From Pseudomonadota bacterium (GTDB lineage Bacteria > Pseudomonadota > Gammaproteobacteria > Burkholderiales > Thiobacillaceae), in NCBI GenBank assembly GCA_021811235.1, contig JAJZPG010000001.1, positions 172,852 to 236,851 on the forward strand: a stretch of 64,000 nt of DNA, read 5' to 3'. A program made the position numbers and the translations under genes. Position 1 is the stretch's first letter. Every line of letters begins with the position of its first letter. Under the pieces are notes generated by a model. The model had not been told where the DNA came from, made no database searches, and saw only the letters and a program-made list of their open reading frames with translations. This document shows, piece after piece, positions 23,248 through 35,723 of the stretch.

Positions 23248-25517
23248 AATGGCCCGACTCCATCTCGATCAAGCATATCGCGCTCGCCTTCATCACCGGC
23301 CTGCTGATACTGGTGAGCGTGATCGGCGGATTCGCCGCCTACCAGACGCGGGCCGTCACGCGCAGCCTGGAACAGCATAACCAGAACGCCGCACTATCCG
23401 AGTTGTCCGCCGCGGTCGAGCGGCTGCTGAGCCAGACGGAAGACCAGGCCGCCAATCTGGCGCAGTGGGACGAAACCCGGCAGCAGCTGGTGCTGCCCGA
23501 GTATTACACCTACTGGCGCGATCAGCGGGTGTACGAAAGCGGCATGCTGCCGCCCCGCTTTGTCCGGGCGGCGCTCTATGACGAATCCGGCGCCATGCTT
23601 GCACCGAGCCCTGCGAAAATCAGCCTGCCCGCCCGGCTGCCTGCCCGCCTGCCGCTGTATCAATCCACCAGTTGGCTGGTCGACGAGGGGGGGCACATCG
23701 CCCTGTATCACGCCTTTCCCGTCCATAACGACGAACGCCGGCAAGCCCTGCTGGGCTACGGCCTGATCCGGCTCGATTTCATGCCGGCCCTGCTGCATCA
23801 CGAAGGCCTCCAGTTCACGGACCCGGCCAGCGTCCATCTGACGCTCAAGCCGGGCGAAGTCCTCGCCGCCCCGGCCCTGCTGTCGCGCCTGCAGTTCAGC
23901 GCGCGCCCCGATCCCGACCAGATGCGCTTCCAGACCATCCTGTCGCGCACCCTGCTCGCCCTGTTCGTGCTGTTGGTGGCCACCGCCCTGCTGGGTTTCG
24001 TGGCGTACAACCGTCTGCTGGTGCGCCCGCTGCGGCGCCTGTCGCAGGACATCGATGCCATGCAGCATGGCCGTTTCAGCACCCATCCCTCACGCTCGCA
24101 GGCCATGCGCATCAGCGAGCTCGAGAACATCCGCCGCTCGCTCTACGACTACCAGCTGCAGCTGCGCGAATTGCACGGCTCGCTGGAACACCAGAATCGC
24201 GAATTCCATTCCCAGGCCCGCCAGGACGCTCTGACCGGCTGCCACAACCGGCGCGCCTACGAAGAGGACTGGGAAGCCTTCCGCCAGGAGCTGAAGACCG
24301 CGCCGCAAGGCGTGGCCTTCCTGCTATTCGACTGCGATCGCTTCAAGGCGATCAACGACACCTACGGCCACGCCAAGGGCGACCGCGTGCTGACCATCAT
24401 CGCCGACGCGCTGGTGATGGCGCTGCGCGCGAACGACCGCCTGTACCGCCTCGGCGGCGACGAATTCGCCACCTTCCTGTCGCGCACCACGCCTGCACAG
24501 GCCAAGCAGATCGCGCAACGCTGCCAGAGCCTGATCGACGCCTCGGCATTTACCGATCTCGGCATCAGCGAACCGGTCGGCATCAGCATCGGCATCGCCT
24601 TCTGCGCGGCCGACCAGCTCGAACACATCGACGACCTGCCCAAGCAGGCCGACATCGCCATGTATACCGCCAAGCAGCCGGGGCGCAACCGCATCGCGCT
24701 GTATGGGGAAGACACCGAGCGCGCCGCGCAGGCGCTGGTCGCCAGCCGCGAAACCAATGCCCTGTTCCAGGCCCTGTCCACGCCGGGGATGGTCGAGATG
24801 CATTATCAGTCGATCCACGGACTGCCCGGCCGCCAGGTGGATTACTACGAGGCGCTGGCGCGCATCCGCTACAACGACGACCTGATCATGCCGGATGCCT
24901 TCCTGCCGGTCATCAGCAATCGCCGCCTGGAAACCGAATTCGACCTCGCCGTATTGCATCAGGTCGATGCCGACCTGTCGTCGGGCCAGTTGCCCACGGG
25001 GATCGGCGTGTCGATCAACTTGTCGGCCCAGAGCATTTCGCGCCCCGAGATCGTGTCCCACCTGCTCGAGCTGTCGCGCCACAACGCCCGCCATCCGCTG
25101 ATGCTGGAGATCACCGAAACTTCGCTCATCACCCAGATGACCGAAGTCCGCACCTATCTCGAACTGCTGCGCACCGTGCATTACCGCATCGCCATGGACG
25201 ATTTCGGCACCGGCTACTCGCCGCTGCGCTACCTCGTCGACCTGCCGGTGGACGTGGTGAAGTTCGACATCTCGCTGGTGAACAAGCTGGGGCAGGACAA
25301 CCGCGCCGGCCAGGTCGTGGCCGACTTCGCCCGCATGATGAGCGATGCGGGCTACGTGCTGGTTGCCGAAGGGGTCGAAAGCGATACCGTGCTATGCAAG
25401 GTCGAAAGCCTGGGCATTGCCCACGTGCAAGGCTATCTGCTGAGCCGCCCGCTACCGCTGGCGAAACTGTCGGCCAATCCTGCCGGGCTGGAAGCCGGCG
25501 CCAGCGCCCTGGCATGA
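23244..25517 (+). CDS. GGDEF-EAL cyclic-di-GMP protein with periplasmic sensor domain
   Basis: Two TM segments around an extracytoplasmic region, intact GGDEF (LGGDEFATF) and YYEALARIR EAL motif; 4-nt overlap with upstream gene. Confidence 0.93.
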   Translation: MKWPDSISIKHIALAFITGLLILVSVIGGFAAYQTRAVTRSLEQHNQNAALSELSAAVERLLSQTEDQAANLAQWDETRQQLVLPEYYTYWRDQRVYESGMLPPRFVRAALYDESGAMLAPSPAKISLPARLPARLPLYQSTSWLVDEGGHIALYHAFPVHNDERRQALLGYGLIRLDFMPALLHHEGLQFTDPASVHLTLKPGEVLAAPALLSRLQFSARPDPDQMRFQTILSRTLLALFVLLVATALLGFVAYNRLLVRPLRRLSQDIDAMQHGRFSTHPSRSQAMRISELENIRRSLYDYQLQLRELHGSLEHQNREFHSQARQDALTGCHNRRAYEEDWEAFRQELKTAPQGVAFLLFDCDRFKAINDTYGHAKGDRVLTIIADALVMALRANDRLYRLGGDEFATFLSRTTPAQAKQIAQRCQSLIDASAFTDLGISEPVGISIGIAFCAADQLEHIDDLPKQADIAMYTAKQPGRNRIALYGEDTERAAQALVASRETNALFQALSTPGMVEMHYQSIHGLPGRQVDYYEALARIRYNDDLIMPDAFLPVISNRRLETEFDLAVLHQVDADLSSGQLPTGIGVSINLSAQSISRPEIVSHLLELSRHNARHPLMLEITETSLITQMTEVRTYLELLRTVHYRIAMDDFGTGYSPLRYLVDLPVDVVKFDISLVNKLGQDNRAGQVVADFARMMSDAGYVLVAEGVESDTVLCKVESLGIAHVQGYLLSRPLPLAKLSANPAGLEAGASALA

Positions 25518-25527
25518 CGCAGCCGCG

Positions 25528-27207
25528 TCAGTGCTTGCCCGAACGCCAGATGGAGAAGATGATCCAGAGGCTGTTGAAAAAGGCGATCAGGAATCCCAGC
25601 AAGCCGAACAAGGGCAAGCCGAACAGCTGAGGCCCGCCTTTCACCGTCATGATGATGCTGGAACCCACCACCAGCGAGGCGGTGAGGATGCCCATGGTCA
25701 GCCGGTTGCTGGCCCGGTCCAGCTGGTGACCGAACTGGTCCAGCCGCTTCAGATCGAGATCGACCTTCACCCGACCGCGTCGCATGTCGCGCAGCAGGTG
25801 CCGCAGGTCTCGCGGCAGATCGGCCACCACTTCAAGCGCCTCGCGCACGCTCTTGCGGCCGCGCACCAGCAGGGCCTGAGGCGTGTAGCGTTGCTGGATG
25901 ATGCGTTCGACGAACGGCGTCACATGGTCGATCATGTGGAATTCGGGATCGAGCTGCTGGCCCAGTCCCTCCAGCGTGATCAGCGTCTTGAACAGCAGCG
26001 TCAGGTCGGCCGGCAGCACCAGATTGTTGTCCCGCATGAGCGCGGTGATGTCATTCAGCAGCGCGCCGATCTTCACGTCCTTCAGTTGCAGGTCGTCGTA
26101 GCTCTGCAGCAGCTCGGCCACGTCGTAGGCCAGGCGATCCTCATCCAGCACCGAATCGCCGCTCCAGTCGAGCAGCACCTGCAGCAGCCCCTGTTCGTCC
26201 TTGCGCGTCAGCGCATGCAACAGATCGACGATCTGGTTGCGGCGCGAATGGGTCAGCATCCCCACCATGCCGAAGTCGATCATGCCGATGCGGTTGTCTG
26301 GCAGGAACAGGACGTTGCCCGGATGGGGGTCGGCATGGAAATAACCATGCACCAGCACCATGCGCAGCACCGTATCGGCACCGCGCGCCGCCAGCAGCTT
26401 GGGGTCGAGCCCGTGTGCGTGAAGCCGGTCCGAGGCCACCCCTGCCGTGCCGACGATTTCCTCCTGCACGTTGACGCGATCGTTGGTGAATTCCCAGTAC
26501 ACCCGCGGAATCTTGACCAGCGGATCGTCGGCAAAATGACGTCCGAACTGGTCGATGTTGCGCGCTTCCTTGGCAAGATCGAGCTCGCGGTTCAGCGACC
26601 GGCGGAACTGCGACACGATGTGCACCGGATCGTAGCGCCGCGCGTCCGGCACTTCGCTTTCCACCAGTTTGGCGGCGTGCTCCAGGATGCGCAGATCGGC
26701 GCGGATCACGGACTCGATCCCAGGACGGCGGATCTTCACCACCACCGGTGTGCCGTCCTTCAGACGAGCGCGATGCACCTGCGCAATGGATGCGGCGGCC
26801 AGCGGGACCGGGTCGAACTCGGCGAATACCTCGGTGGGCTCGCCCCCGATCGCAGCGACCAGATCGGGATGCAGGACATCGTAAGGCACCGCAGGCACCT
26901 GGCTGTGCAGTTTTTCGAATTCGGCGATCCAGTGCGGCGGGAACACATCCACCCGCGTCGCCAGCACCTGACCCAGCTTGACGAAGGTGGGCCCCAGTTC
27001 CTCCAGTGCCCGGCGAATGCGCACCGGTGCCTCGAGCTGGCTGATTTCATTGGTGCTGTGCCAGTGCAGCACGCGGCCGGCACGCTCCAGCGCACCGCTG
27101 ATGCCGAGCACGCGCACCAGGTCGCCCCAGCCGTAGCGGATCATCACCGAGGCGATTTCATGCAATCGCGGCAGGTCGCGCACGACCGAGATGGTTTCCC
27201 AGAGCAT
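25528..27207 (-). CDS. ABC1/UbiB (AarF) family kinase-like protein
   Basis: LEELGPTFVKLGQVLATRVD, PLAAASIAQVHRA, GYFHADPHPGN, two C-terminal TM helices. Confidence 0.92.
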   Translation of the reverse strand: MLWETISVVRDLPRLHEIASVMIRYGWGDLVRVLGISGALERAGRVLHWHSTNEISQLEAPVRIRRALEELGPTFVKLGQVLATRVDVFPPHWIAEFEKLHSQVPAVPYDVLHPDLVAAIGGEPTEVFAEFDPVPLAAASIAQVHRARLKDGTPVVVKIRRPGIESVIRADLRILEHAAKLVESEVPDARRYDPVHIVSQFRRSLNRELDLAKEARNIDQFGRHFADDPLVKIPRVYWEFTNDRVNVQEEIVGTAGVASDRLHAHGLDPKLLAARGADTVLRMVLVHGYFHADPHPGNVLFLPDNRIGMIDFGMVGMLTHSRRNQIVDLLHALTRKDEQGLLQVLLDWSGDSVLDEDRLAYDVAELLQSYDDLQLKDVKIGALLNDITALMRDNNLVLPADLTLLFKTLITLEGLGQQLDPEFHMIDHVTPFVERIIQQRYTPQALLVRGRKSVREALEVVADLPRDLRHLLRDMRRGRVKVDLDLKRLDQFGHQLDRASNRLTMGILTASLVVGSSIIMTVKGGPQLFGLPLFGLLGFLIAFFNSLWIIFSIWRSGKH

Positions 27208-27330
27208 GGTTATGGATTGGAATCAGACATGCCGAGAGTCTAGCCCGGATGTTTCATAAATTGACGCGCGCACTCCAGCTTGCCGCACTGCGGCTGACCG
27301 CAGTGCGTTGACTGAGGGTTCGGATGCAGA

Positions 27331-28020
27331 TCAGGAACGCAGGCGCTCGCTCTGCCGCTTGAGCGAATCGGACAGCGCTTCCAGGATACCGCTCGCCACC
27401 TGCGACAGACGCTCGGTGGCGGCATTCGCCGATTCGCCAAGGCCGGCGCGTCCCGCAGCATTCGTGGTTTTCACGCCGCGTGCCAGCTGCTGCAGCGCCT
27501 CGCGCACCTGCTCGCCGGTTCGTGTGCCGCTGTGCTTCAGGTGATCGCTCAGGTAGGCGAGCTCTTCCTTCAGCTTGCCGCCCGACTGGCTGGCCGTCTG
27601 CTTCAGGGTGTCGACGATCTGCGTCTCGAGGTCGCGCAACTGCTCGAGGCTGGCCTTGAGTTCATTGTCCTTGAAGGCCTTTCCCTGGGCCACCGCCTCG
27701 CCCAGGGTGTAGGACGCCGCCTGTGCGGCACTGCCGACGGCATCGTCGAGGCCCGCGACCGCCTGCTTGAGTCCATCCTTGATCTCGCCGCCGCGTGACG
27801 TGAGCCCGCTGCCCACGCCGGAAGTGACGGCAGACACGATCTCGCGGATGTCGTTCAGCGCCATGCGGCGCTCATGCAGGGCGCGCGCGGTCAACTCGCG
27901 CACCCGCTCGCGCAGATCGGGCGCGGCCGCTGCCGCCGCAGCGTCGTCATGCAATTGCACAAGCTGCGTGTTATCGGGGATACTGGTTTCGCTGGAAGCG
28001 GGGGTGTTTGCGTCACTCAT
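27331..28020 (-). CDS. hypothetical protein, alanine-rich helical (DUF6781-like)
   Basis: Amphipathic helical ORF from ATG 28020; family assignment weak. Confidence 0.65.
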   Translation of the reverse strand: MSDANTPASSETSIPDNTQLVQLHDDAAAAAAAPDLRERVRELTARALHERRMALNDIREIVSAVTSGVGSGLTSRGGEIKDGLKQAVAGLDDAVGSAAQAASYTLGEAVAQGKAFKDNELKASLEQLRDLETQIVDTLKQTASQSGGKLKEELAYLSDHLKHSGTRTGEQVREALQQLARGVKTTNAAGRAGLGESANAATERLSQVASGILEALSDSLKRQSERLRS

Positions 28021-28095
28021 GGTGCTGTCCTCGAGTTCAAGATTTCGCCGTGTGTGGCCGTATTCCTGTTTCAACTATAGAGCAGATTGCCCCCG

Positions 28096-28569
28096 ATGAA
28101 GCCTGCCATCCTGCTGTCGGCCCTGCTGTTGGCGCATCCGGCGTACGCCGAAGCGCCGCCCGACGATGTCCCGATCTATGCCGTCAGCCTGGTCGGCAGC
28201 CCCTATCGCCTCGGGGGAACCGCGCCCGAAACCGGGCTCGACTGCAGCGGCTTCGTTGGCCACGTGTTCAGACAGACCACCGGCATCCGGCTGCCGCGCG
28301 ACAGCCAGGCGATCAGCGAGTCGACCCAGCCCCTTTCCGCATCCGAACTCCAGCCCGGCGATCTGGTCTTCTTCAACACCCTCAACCGCGCGTTCTCTCA
28401 TGTCGGCATCTACCTCGGCAACGACCGCTTCGTGCATGCCACGAGCAGCCGCACCGGCGCAGTCATGGTTTCCAGGCTCGGCGACCGCTATTGGCGCGAA
28501 CGCTTCGACGGCGCGCGTCGCGTCGTTCCACCCGGCGAGGCCTCGCCTGCGATTGCCGCCCTCGAATAA
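28096..28569 (+). CDS. NlpC/P60 family cysteine peptidase
   Basis: GLDCSGFVGHVFRQ and FSHVGIYLGN catalytic motifs. Confidence 0.9.
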   Translation: MKPAILLSALLLAHPAYAEAPPDDVPIYAVSLVGSPYRLGGTAPETGLDCSGFVGHVFRQTTGIRLPRDSQAISESTQPLSASELQPGDLVFFNTLNRAFSHVGIYLGNDRFVHATSSRTGAVMVSRLGDRYWRERFDGARRVVPPGEASPAIAALE

Positions 28570-28597
28570 GCGCGGCCCCGGCCGGTTCTGGATCGGC

Positions 28598-29215
28598 ATG
28601 CTGGCGGCGGCCGTGTCCGTCCCTCTGGCGCATGCGGCTGCCGATCTCAGTTTCGAAAGCGCCGACACCGTCAACGAGGGCCCGTTGCACTTTCTCGAGA
28701 CGGTGCCCGCCAAGCCCGTCCACCATCACCAGAACCGCATCCGCATCGACCCCGCCAGCCTCGACACCGGCTGGGTCGCCCTGAATCAGTGCCACGACCA
28801 TCTCGATGCCGTGCCGCGCGCCCAGATCACCTTCCGCGAAGGCTACGTGCGCGACCTCAGGATCGATTCCGCCAGCGCCATCGACGAGGCCTGGGTCGAG
28901 GGTGCAAGCGTGCAGCTGGTGAATGTCGCGCCCGGGGCGCAGCTCTGCCTGTCTGCGCAAACCCGCGCCCTGCGCAACACCGGCAACGGCTATTTCAACC
29001 TTGCCAACGGCCCCTACATGCGCAAGTTCCTCGACGGCTACTATCCCATGCGGGTCACGCTCGATGTCGATTATCCCGCCGAAGCGCTGCGCCTGATCGA
29101 CGTCAGCCCCGCCTCGCAACCCGGCATGGCGCTGACGGAACGGGCCGGCGGTCTCCGCCTGGACGCCTTCTTCGAGGGCGAGCTCAGCGTGCTGATCCAG
29201 TTCGAACGGCCGTGA
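28598..29215 (+). CDS. hypothetical exported protein
   Basis: Signal-like MLAAAVSVPLAHA; start within the longer ORF 28166..29215 chosen after the NlpC stop. Confidence 0.65.
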   Translation: MLAAAVSVPLAHAAADLSFESADTVNEGPLHFLETVPAKPVHHHQNRIRIDPASLDTGWVALNQCHDHLDAVPRAQITFREGYVRDLRIDSASAIDEAWVEGASVQLVNVAPGAQLCLSAQTRALRNTGNGYFNLANGPYMRKFLDGYYPMRVTLDVDYPAEALRLIDVSPASQPGMALTERAGGLRLDAFFEGELSVLIQFERP

Positions 29216-29237
29216 CGTGCCCGACGAAAACTTAGTA

Positions 29238-29258
29238 TTGATAACCGTTCTCATTTTT
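29238..29258. promoter_or_regulatory. candidate Fur box upstream of fbpA-type gene
   Basis: TTGATAACCGTTCTCATTTTT resembles the Fur 19-mer with mismatches; 42 bp before the start of an iron-binding protein gene. Confidence 0.6.
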
Positions 29259-29299
29259 AGTACGCTTGGGCATATCGTGCCAACCAAGGAAGCCCGACC

Positions 29300-30313
29300 A
29301 TGAAACCGACCCTGACCCGGCTGCTCGCCGCCCTGACCATTACCGCTGCCTCCCTGCCCGCTCTGGCCGAGGAAGTGGTGGTGTATTCCGCGCGCAACGA
29401 ACAGCTCATCAAGCCCTTGTTCGATGCCTACACCCGCGACACCGGCGTGCAGGTCAAGTTCGTCACCGACAAGGAAGGCCCGCTGATGGCACGCCTCAAG
29501 GCCGAAGGCAAGAACACGCCGGCGGATGTCCTGCTGACGGTCGATGCCGGCAACCTGTGGCAGGCGTCGGAAGAAGGCCTGTTGCGCCCGATCAAGTCGA
29601 AGACCCTCGAGGCCAACGTGCCCAAGCACCTGCGCGATCCGGACAACGAGTGGTTCGGCCTGTCGGTGCGCGCCCGCACCCTGGTCTACAACACGCACAA
29701 GCTGAAACCCGCCGACCTCTCGACTTACGAAGACCTGGCCAGCCCGAAATGGAAAGGCCGCCTCTGCCTGCGCACCTCGAAGAAGGTGTACAACCAGAGC
29801 CTGGTGGCGATGATGATCAAGGAATACGGCGAGGGCAAAACCGAGGACATGGTGCGCGGCTGGGTCGGCAACCTGGCCACCTCGCCCTTCCCCGACGACA
29901 CCAAGGCGATGGAGGCCGTGGCGGCCGGCCAGTGTGACGTCACCCTGGTCAACACCTATTATTTCGGCCGCCTGATGGAGAAAAAACCGAATCTGCCGCT
30001 GGCGATCTTCTGGCCCAACCAGAACCTGAAGAGCCAATCGGCCGGCGTGCACGTCAACGTTTCCGGCGCCGGCGTCACCCGCCACGCCAAGAACCCGGCC
30101 GGCGCGCAGAAGCTGATCGAGTGGCTCTCCTCCGACAAGGCGCAGAACCTGTTCGCCGACGTCAACCTGGAATACCCGGTCAACCCCAAGGTGGCAGCGG
30201 ATTCGAAAGTGGCGGCCTGGGGCAGCTTCAAGCAGAACCTCATCAACGTAAAAGAGGCTGGCAGCCTGCAGGCCAAGGCCGTAAAATTGATGGATCGCGC
30301 AGGCTACAAATAA
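29300..30313 (+). CDS. fbpA: Fe(III) ABC transporter substrate-binding protein
   Basis: [47 protein letters not shown]...; VNTYYFGRL. Confidence 0.92.
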   Translation: MKPTLTRLLAALTITAASLPALAEEVVVYSARNEQLIKPLFDAYTRDTGVQVKFVTDKEGPLMARLKAEGKNTPADVLLTVDAGNLWQASEEGLLRPIKSKTLEANVPKHLRDPDNEWFGLSVRARTLVYNTHKLKPADLSTYEDLASPKWKGRLCLRTSKKVYNQSLVAMMIKEYGEGKTEDMVRGWVGNLATSPFPDDTKAMEAVAAGQCDVTLVNTYYFGRLMEKKPNLPLAIFWPNQNLKSQSAGVHVNVSGAGVTRHAKNPAGAQKLIEWLSSDKAQNLFADVNLEYPVNPKVAADSKVAAWGSFKQNLINVKEAGSLQAKAVKLMDRAGYK

Positions 30314-30322
30314 GCATCCATC

Positions 30323-31999
30323 TTGTCTGATACCGTTGCCGTACCCTCAAAAACGCCCTCAGCGGGCGTTTTTGTTTTACCTGACGCCAAGCCCCGCTTC
30401 AGCGGCTGGATGCTGTTCGCGCTCGTGGTCGCCATGCTGGTTCTGGTGCCCGTGCTGGTGACCTTCTCCTCGTTTGCGCAGGTCGAAGGCGACATCCTTG
30501 CCCACCTGACCGAATTCGTCCTGCCCGAACTGGTGGGCAACACGCTGTGGCTGGTGCTGGGCGTGGGACTCGGCGTCAGTGTGCTGGGGGTGTCTCTGGC
30601 CTGGCTGGTGGCGATGTGCGACTTCCCCGGCCGCCGCGTGTTCGACTGGGCGCTCTTGCTGCCGCTGGCGTTGCCCGCCTACGTCACCGCCTTCGTCGCG
30701 ATCGGCCTGCTGGATTTCACCGGCCCGCTGCAGACCTGGCTGCGCGAAGGCTGGGGCCTCACCGGCCTGCCCGAGATCCGCTCGCGCGGCGGCGTCATCC
30801 TGGTGATGTCGCTGGCGCTCTACCCCTATGTGTACCTCATCGCGAAAAACGCTTTCGCGACGCAAGGCGCGATCGCGCTGGAGGCGGCGCAATCGCTCGG
30901 GCTCTCCCGCACCCAGGGTTTCTTCCGGGTGGCGCTGCCGATGGCGCGGCCGTGGATCGCCGCCGGCATGATGCTGGCGCTGATGGAAACCCTGGCCGAC
31001 TTCGGCACCATGGCGATCTTCAACTACGACACCTTCACCACTGCCATCTACAAGGCGTGGTACAGCCTGTTCTCGCTGGCGGCGGCGGCGCAGCTGGCCT
31101 CGATCCTGATCCTGTTCGTCCTGGTCGCGGTGGTGTTCGAGCAGCGCTCGCGCACGCAGATGCGCTACGGCGCGGTGGGCCGCAGCGCCATCTCGCGCCG
31201 CATCAGGCTGTCGCCCACCATGGCCGCACTGGCCTTTGTTTACGCAGGGACCGTGCTGGCGGTCGCCTTCCTCGTCCCGGTCACGCAACTCGCGCTATGG
31301 ACGCGCGACGTCATCGCCGACGATCTCGATGCCCGCTACTGGGCCTTCGCCTGGCATTCGGTGCTGCTGGCCGGCCTGGGTGCGCTGATGGTGGTGGCCG
31401 TCGCACTGCTCCTTGCCTACGCCGGACGCCAGCGCCCCGGCAACGCCATGGTATGGACCCAGCGGCTGGCCACCCTGGGCTATGCCTTCCCCGGAGCGGT
31501 GCTCGCAGTAGGCCTGTTCATTCCGGTGGCGGCGCTCGACAACTGGCTGATCGACAGCGGCCGCGCCTGGTTCGGCTTCGACGGCACCGAGATCCTCAAG
31601 GGGACGCTGCTGGTGATGTTGCTCGCCTATCTGGTGCGCTTTCTCGCGGTCGGCTTCGGTCCCGTCGACAGCGGACTGCACCGCATCACCCGCAACGTCG
31701 ACGAAGCCGCGCGCAACCTCGGCACCGGCGCCGCCGGCTTGTTGACCCGGGTGCACCTGCCGATGCTGCGCGCCAGCCTCTTGACCGCCGCCACGCTCAC
31801 CTTCGTCGACATCATGAAGGAAATGCCGATCACCCTGATGACCCGCCCGTTCGGCTGGGACACGCTGGCGGTGCGGGTGTTCGAGATGACGTCGGAAGGC
31901 GAGTGGGAGCGCGCCGCGCTGCCTTCGCTCGCCATCGTCATCGCCGGTATCATTCCCATCATCATCCTGACCTGGCGCGGAACGCGCCTGCATGACTGA
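30323..31999 (+). CDS. fbpB: Fe(III) ABC transporter permease
   Basis: Two-lobe permease with EAA loops (EAAQSLGLSR, EAARNLG); start codon uncertain (TTG 30323 or ATG 30410). Confidence 0.9.
   Translation: MSDTVAVPSKTPSAGVFVLPDAKPRFSGWMLFALVVAMLVLVPVLVTFSSFAQVEGDILAHLTEFVLPELVGNTLWLVLGVGLGVSVLGVSLAWLVAMCDFPGRRVFDWALLLPLALPAYVTAFVAIGLLDFTGPLQTWLREGWGLTGLPEIRSRGGVILVMSLALYPYVYLIAKNAFATQGAIALEAAQSLGLSRTQGFFRVALPMARPWIAAGMMLALMETLADFGTMAIFNYDTFTTAIYKAWYSLFSLAAAAQLASILILFVLVAVVFEQRSRTQMRYGAVGRSAISRRIRLSPTMAALAFVYAGTVLAVAFLVPVTQLALWTRDVIADDLDARYWAFAWHSVLLAGLGALMVVAVALLLAYAGRQRPGNAMVWTQRLATLGYAFPGAVLAVGLFIPVAALDNWLIDSGRAWFGFDGTEILKGTLLVMLLAYLVRFLAVGFGPVDSGLHRITRNVDEAARNLGTGAAGLLTRVHLPMLRASLLTAATLTFVDIMKEMPITLMTRPFGWDTLAVRVFEMTSEGEWERAALPSLAIVIAGIIPIIILTWRGTRLHD
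30349..30373 (+). terminator. intrinsic terminator-like hairpin between fbpA and the fbpB body
   Basis: AAAAACGCCC-TCAGC-GGGCGTTTTT followed by GTTTT; overlaps the proposed fbpB N-terminus. Confidence 0.7.
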
Positions 32000-32005
32000 A
32001 CCCCT

Positions 32006-33127
32006 ATGGCTGAACTGGTCCTCGATTCGGTTTCGCAGTCGTATGCCCCACAAGGGGACTCCGGCTTGCTATGGGCTAAAGCCCATGCAAGACCGTATGC
32101 CAAACGGCAGATCATCGCCGACCTCTCCTTCACCCTGCCCGAAGGCGCGATCGGCTGTCTGCTCGGCCCCTCCGGCTGCGGCAAGACCACCGCGCTGCGC
32201 TGCATTTCCGGCTTCGAGCCGATCCAGACGGGCGAGATCCGCATCGGCGGCGAGGTGGTCAGCCGCCCCGGCTGGATGCTGGCTGCGGAAAAACGCCGCG
32301 TCGGTATGGTGTTCCAGGACTACGCGCTGTTTCCGCACCTGACGGTGGCGGATAACGTCGGCTTCGGCCTGCGCGGCGAATCGAAGTCCGTACGCGCGGC
32401 GCGCATCGCCGAACTGCTCGAACTGGTCGGGCTGACCGGCCATGCCAACCAGTTCCCGCACCAGCTCTCCGGCGGCCAGCAGCAGCGGGTGGCGCTCGCC
32501 CGTGCGCTGGCGCCGCGGCCGCGCCTGATCCTGATGGACGAGCCCTTCTCCAACCTCGACGTCGAACTGCGCGAACGGCTGTCGCTCGAAGTGCGCGACA
32601 TCCTCAAGCGCGAGGCGACCACCGCGCTCATCGTCACCCACGACCAGCACGAGGCCTTTTCGCTGGCCGACTGGGTCGGCGTGATGCACGAAGGCCGTAT
32701 CCAGCAATGGGACACGCCCTACAACCTGTACCACGAGCCGGCCAACCGCTTCGTCGCCGACTTCGTCGGCCAGGGTGCGCTGGTGACCGGCGAGGTCATC
32801 AACGACCACCAGGTGGAAATCGAGCTCGGCGTGCTGAACGGCCACATCCCGGTCGAATGCGACGCCAGCGGCTGCGACGAATGCGTGCGCAGCTGCCACG
32901 TCGACGTGCTGCTGCGGCCCGACGACATCGTCCACGACGACGACAGCCTGCTGCTCGCCGAAGTCGAAAACAAGGCCTTCCGCGGCGCCGAATTCCTCTA
33001 CACCCTGAAGCTGCCCAGCGGCCAGCGCGCGCTGTCGCTGGTTCCCTCGCACCACAATCACGCCATCGGCGAAAAGATCGGCATCAAGCTGGCGGTCGAT
33101 CACGTCGTGGCGTTTCGCCGCGAATAA
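32006..33127 (+). CDS. fbpC: Fe(III) ABC transporter ATP-binding protein
   Basis: Walker A GPSGCGKTT, signature LSGGQQQRVALARAL, C-terminal regulatory domain. Confidence 0.93.
   Translation: MAELVLDSVSQSYAPQGDSGLLWAKAHARPYAKRQIIADLSFTLPEGAIGCLLGPSGCGKTTALRCISGFEPIQTGEIRIGGEVVSRPGWMLAAEKRRVGMVFQDYALFPHLTVADNVGFGLRGESKSVRAARIAELLELVGLTGHANQFPHQLSGGQQQRVALARALAPRPRLILMDEPFSNLDVELRERLSLEVRDILKREATTALIVTHDQHEAFSLADWVGVMHEGRIQQWDTPYNLYHEPANRFVADFVGQGALVTGEVINDHQVEIELGVLNGHIPVECDASGCDECVRSCHVDVLLRPDDIVHDDDSLLLAEVENKAFRGAEFLYTLKLPSGQRALSLVPSHHNHAIGEKIGIKLAVDHVVAFRRE
32040..32101. repeat. palindromic insertion inside fbpC with 8-bp direct repeats
   Basis: CGTATGCC at 32040-32047 and 32094-32101 flank CTTGC(T)ATGGGC-TAAA-GCCCATGCAAG; net 54 bp, in frame. 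Confidence 0.75.
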
Positions 33128-33132
33128 ATCCC

Positions 33133-35661
<2,529 letters not shown>

Positions 35662-35723
35662 GGCACGTTGACGGGCGCGCGGCGACGCGTAGGATGAAAG
35701 CCTCGTCGTCCAGGAGTCCCGCC

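Noticed and set aside
28463-30085. 540-aa minus-strand ORF over fbpA and upstream genes
   Set aside because: Antisense to several well-supported genes.
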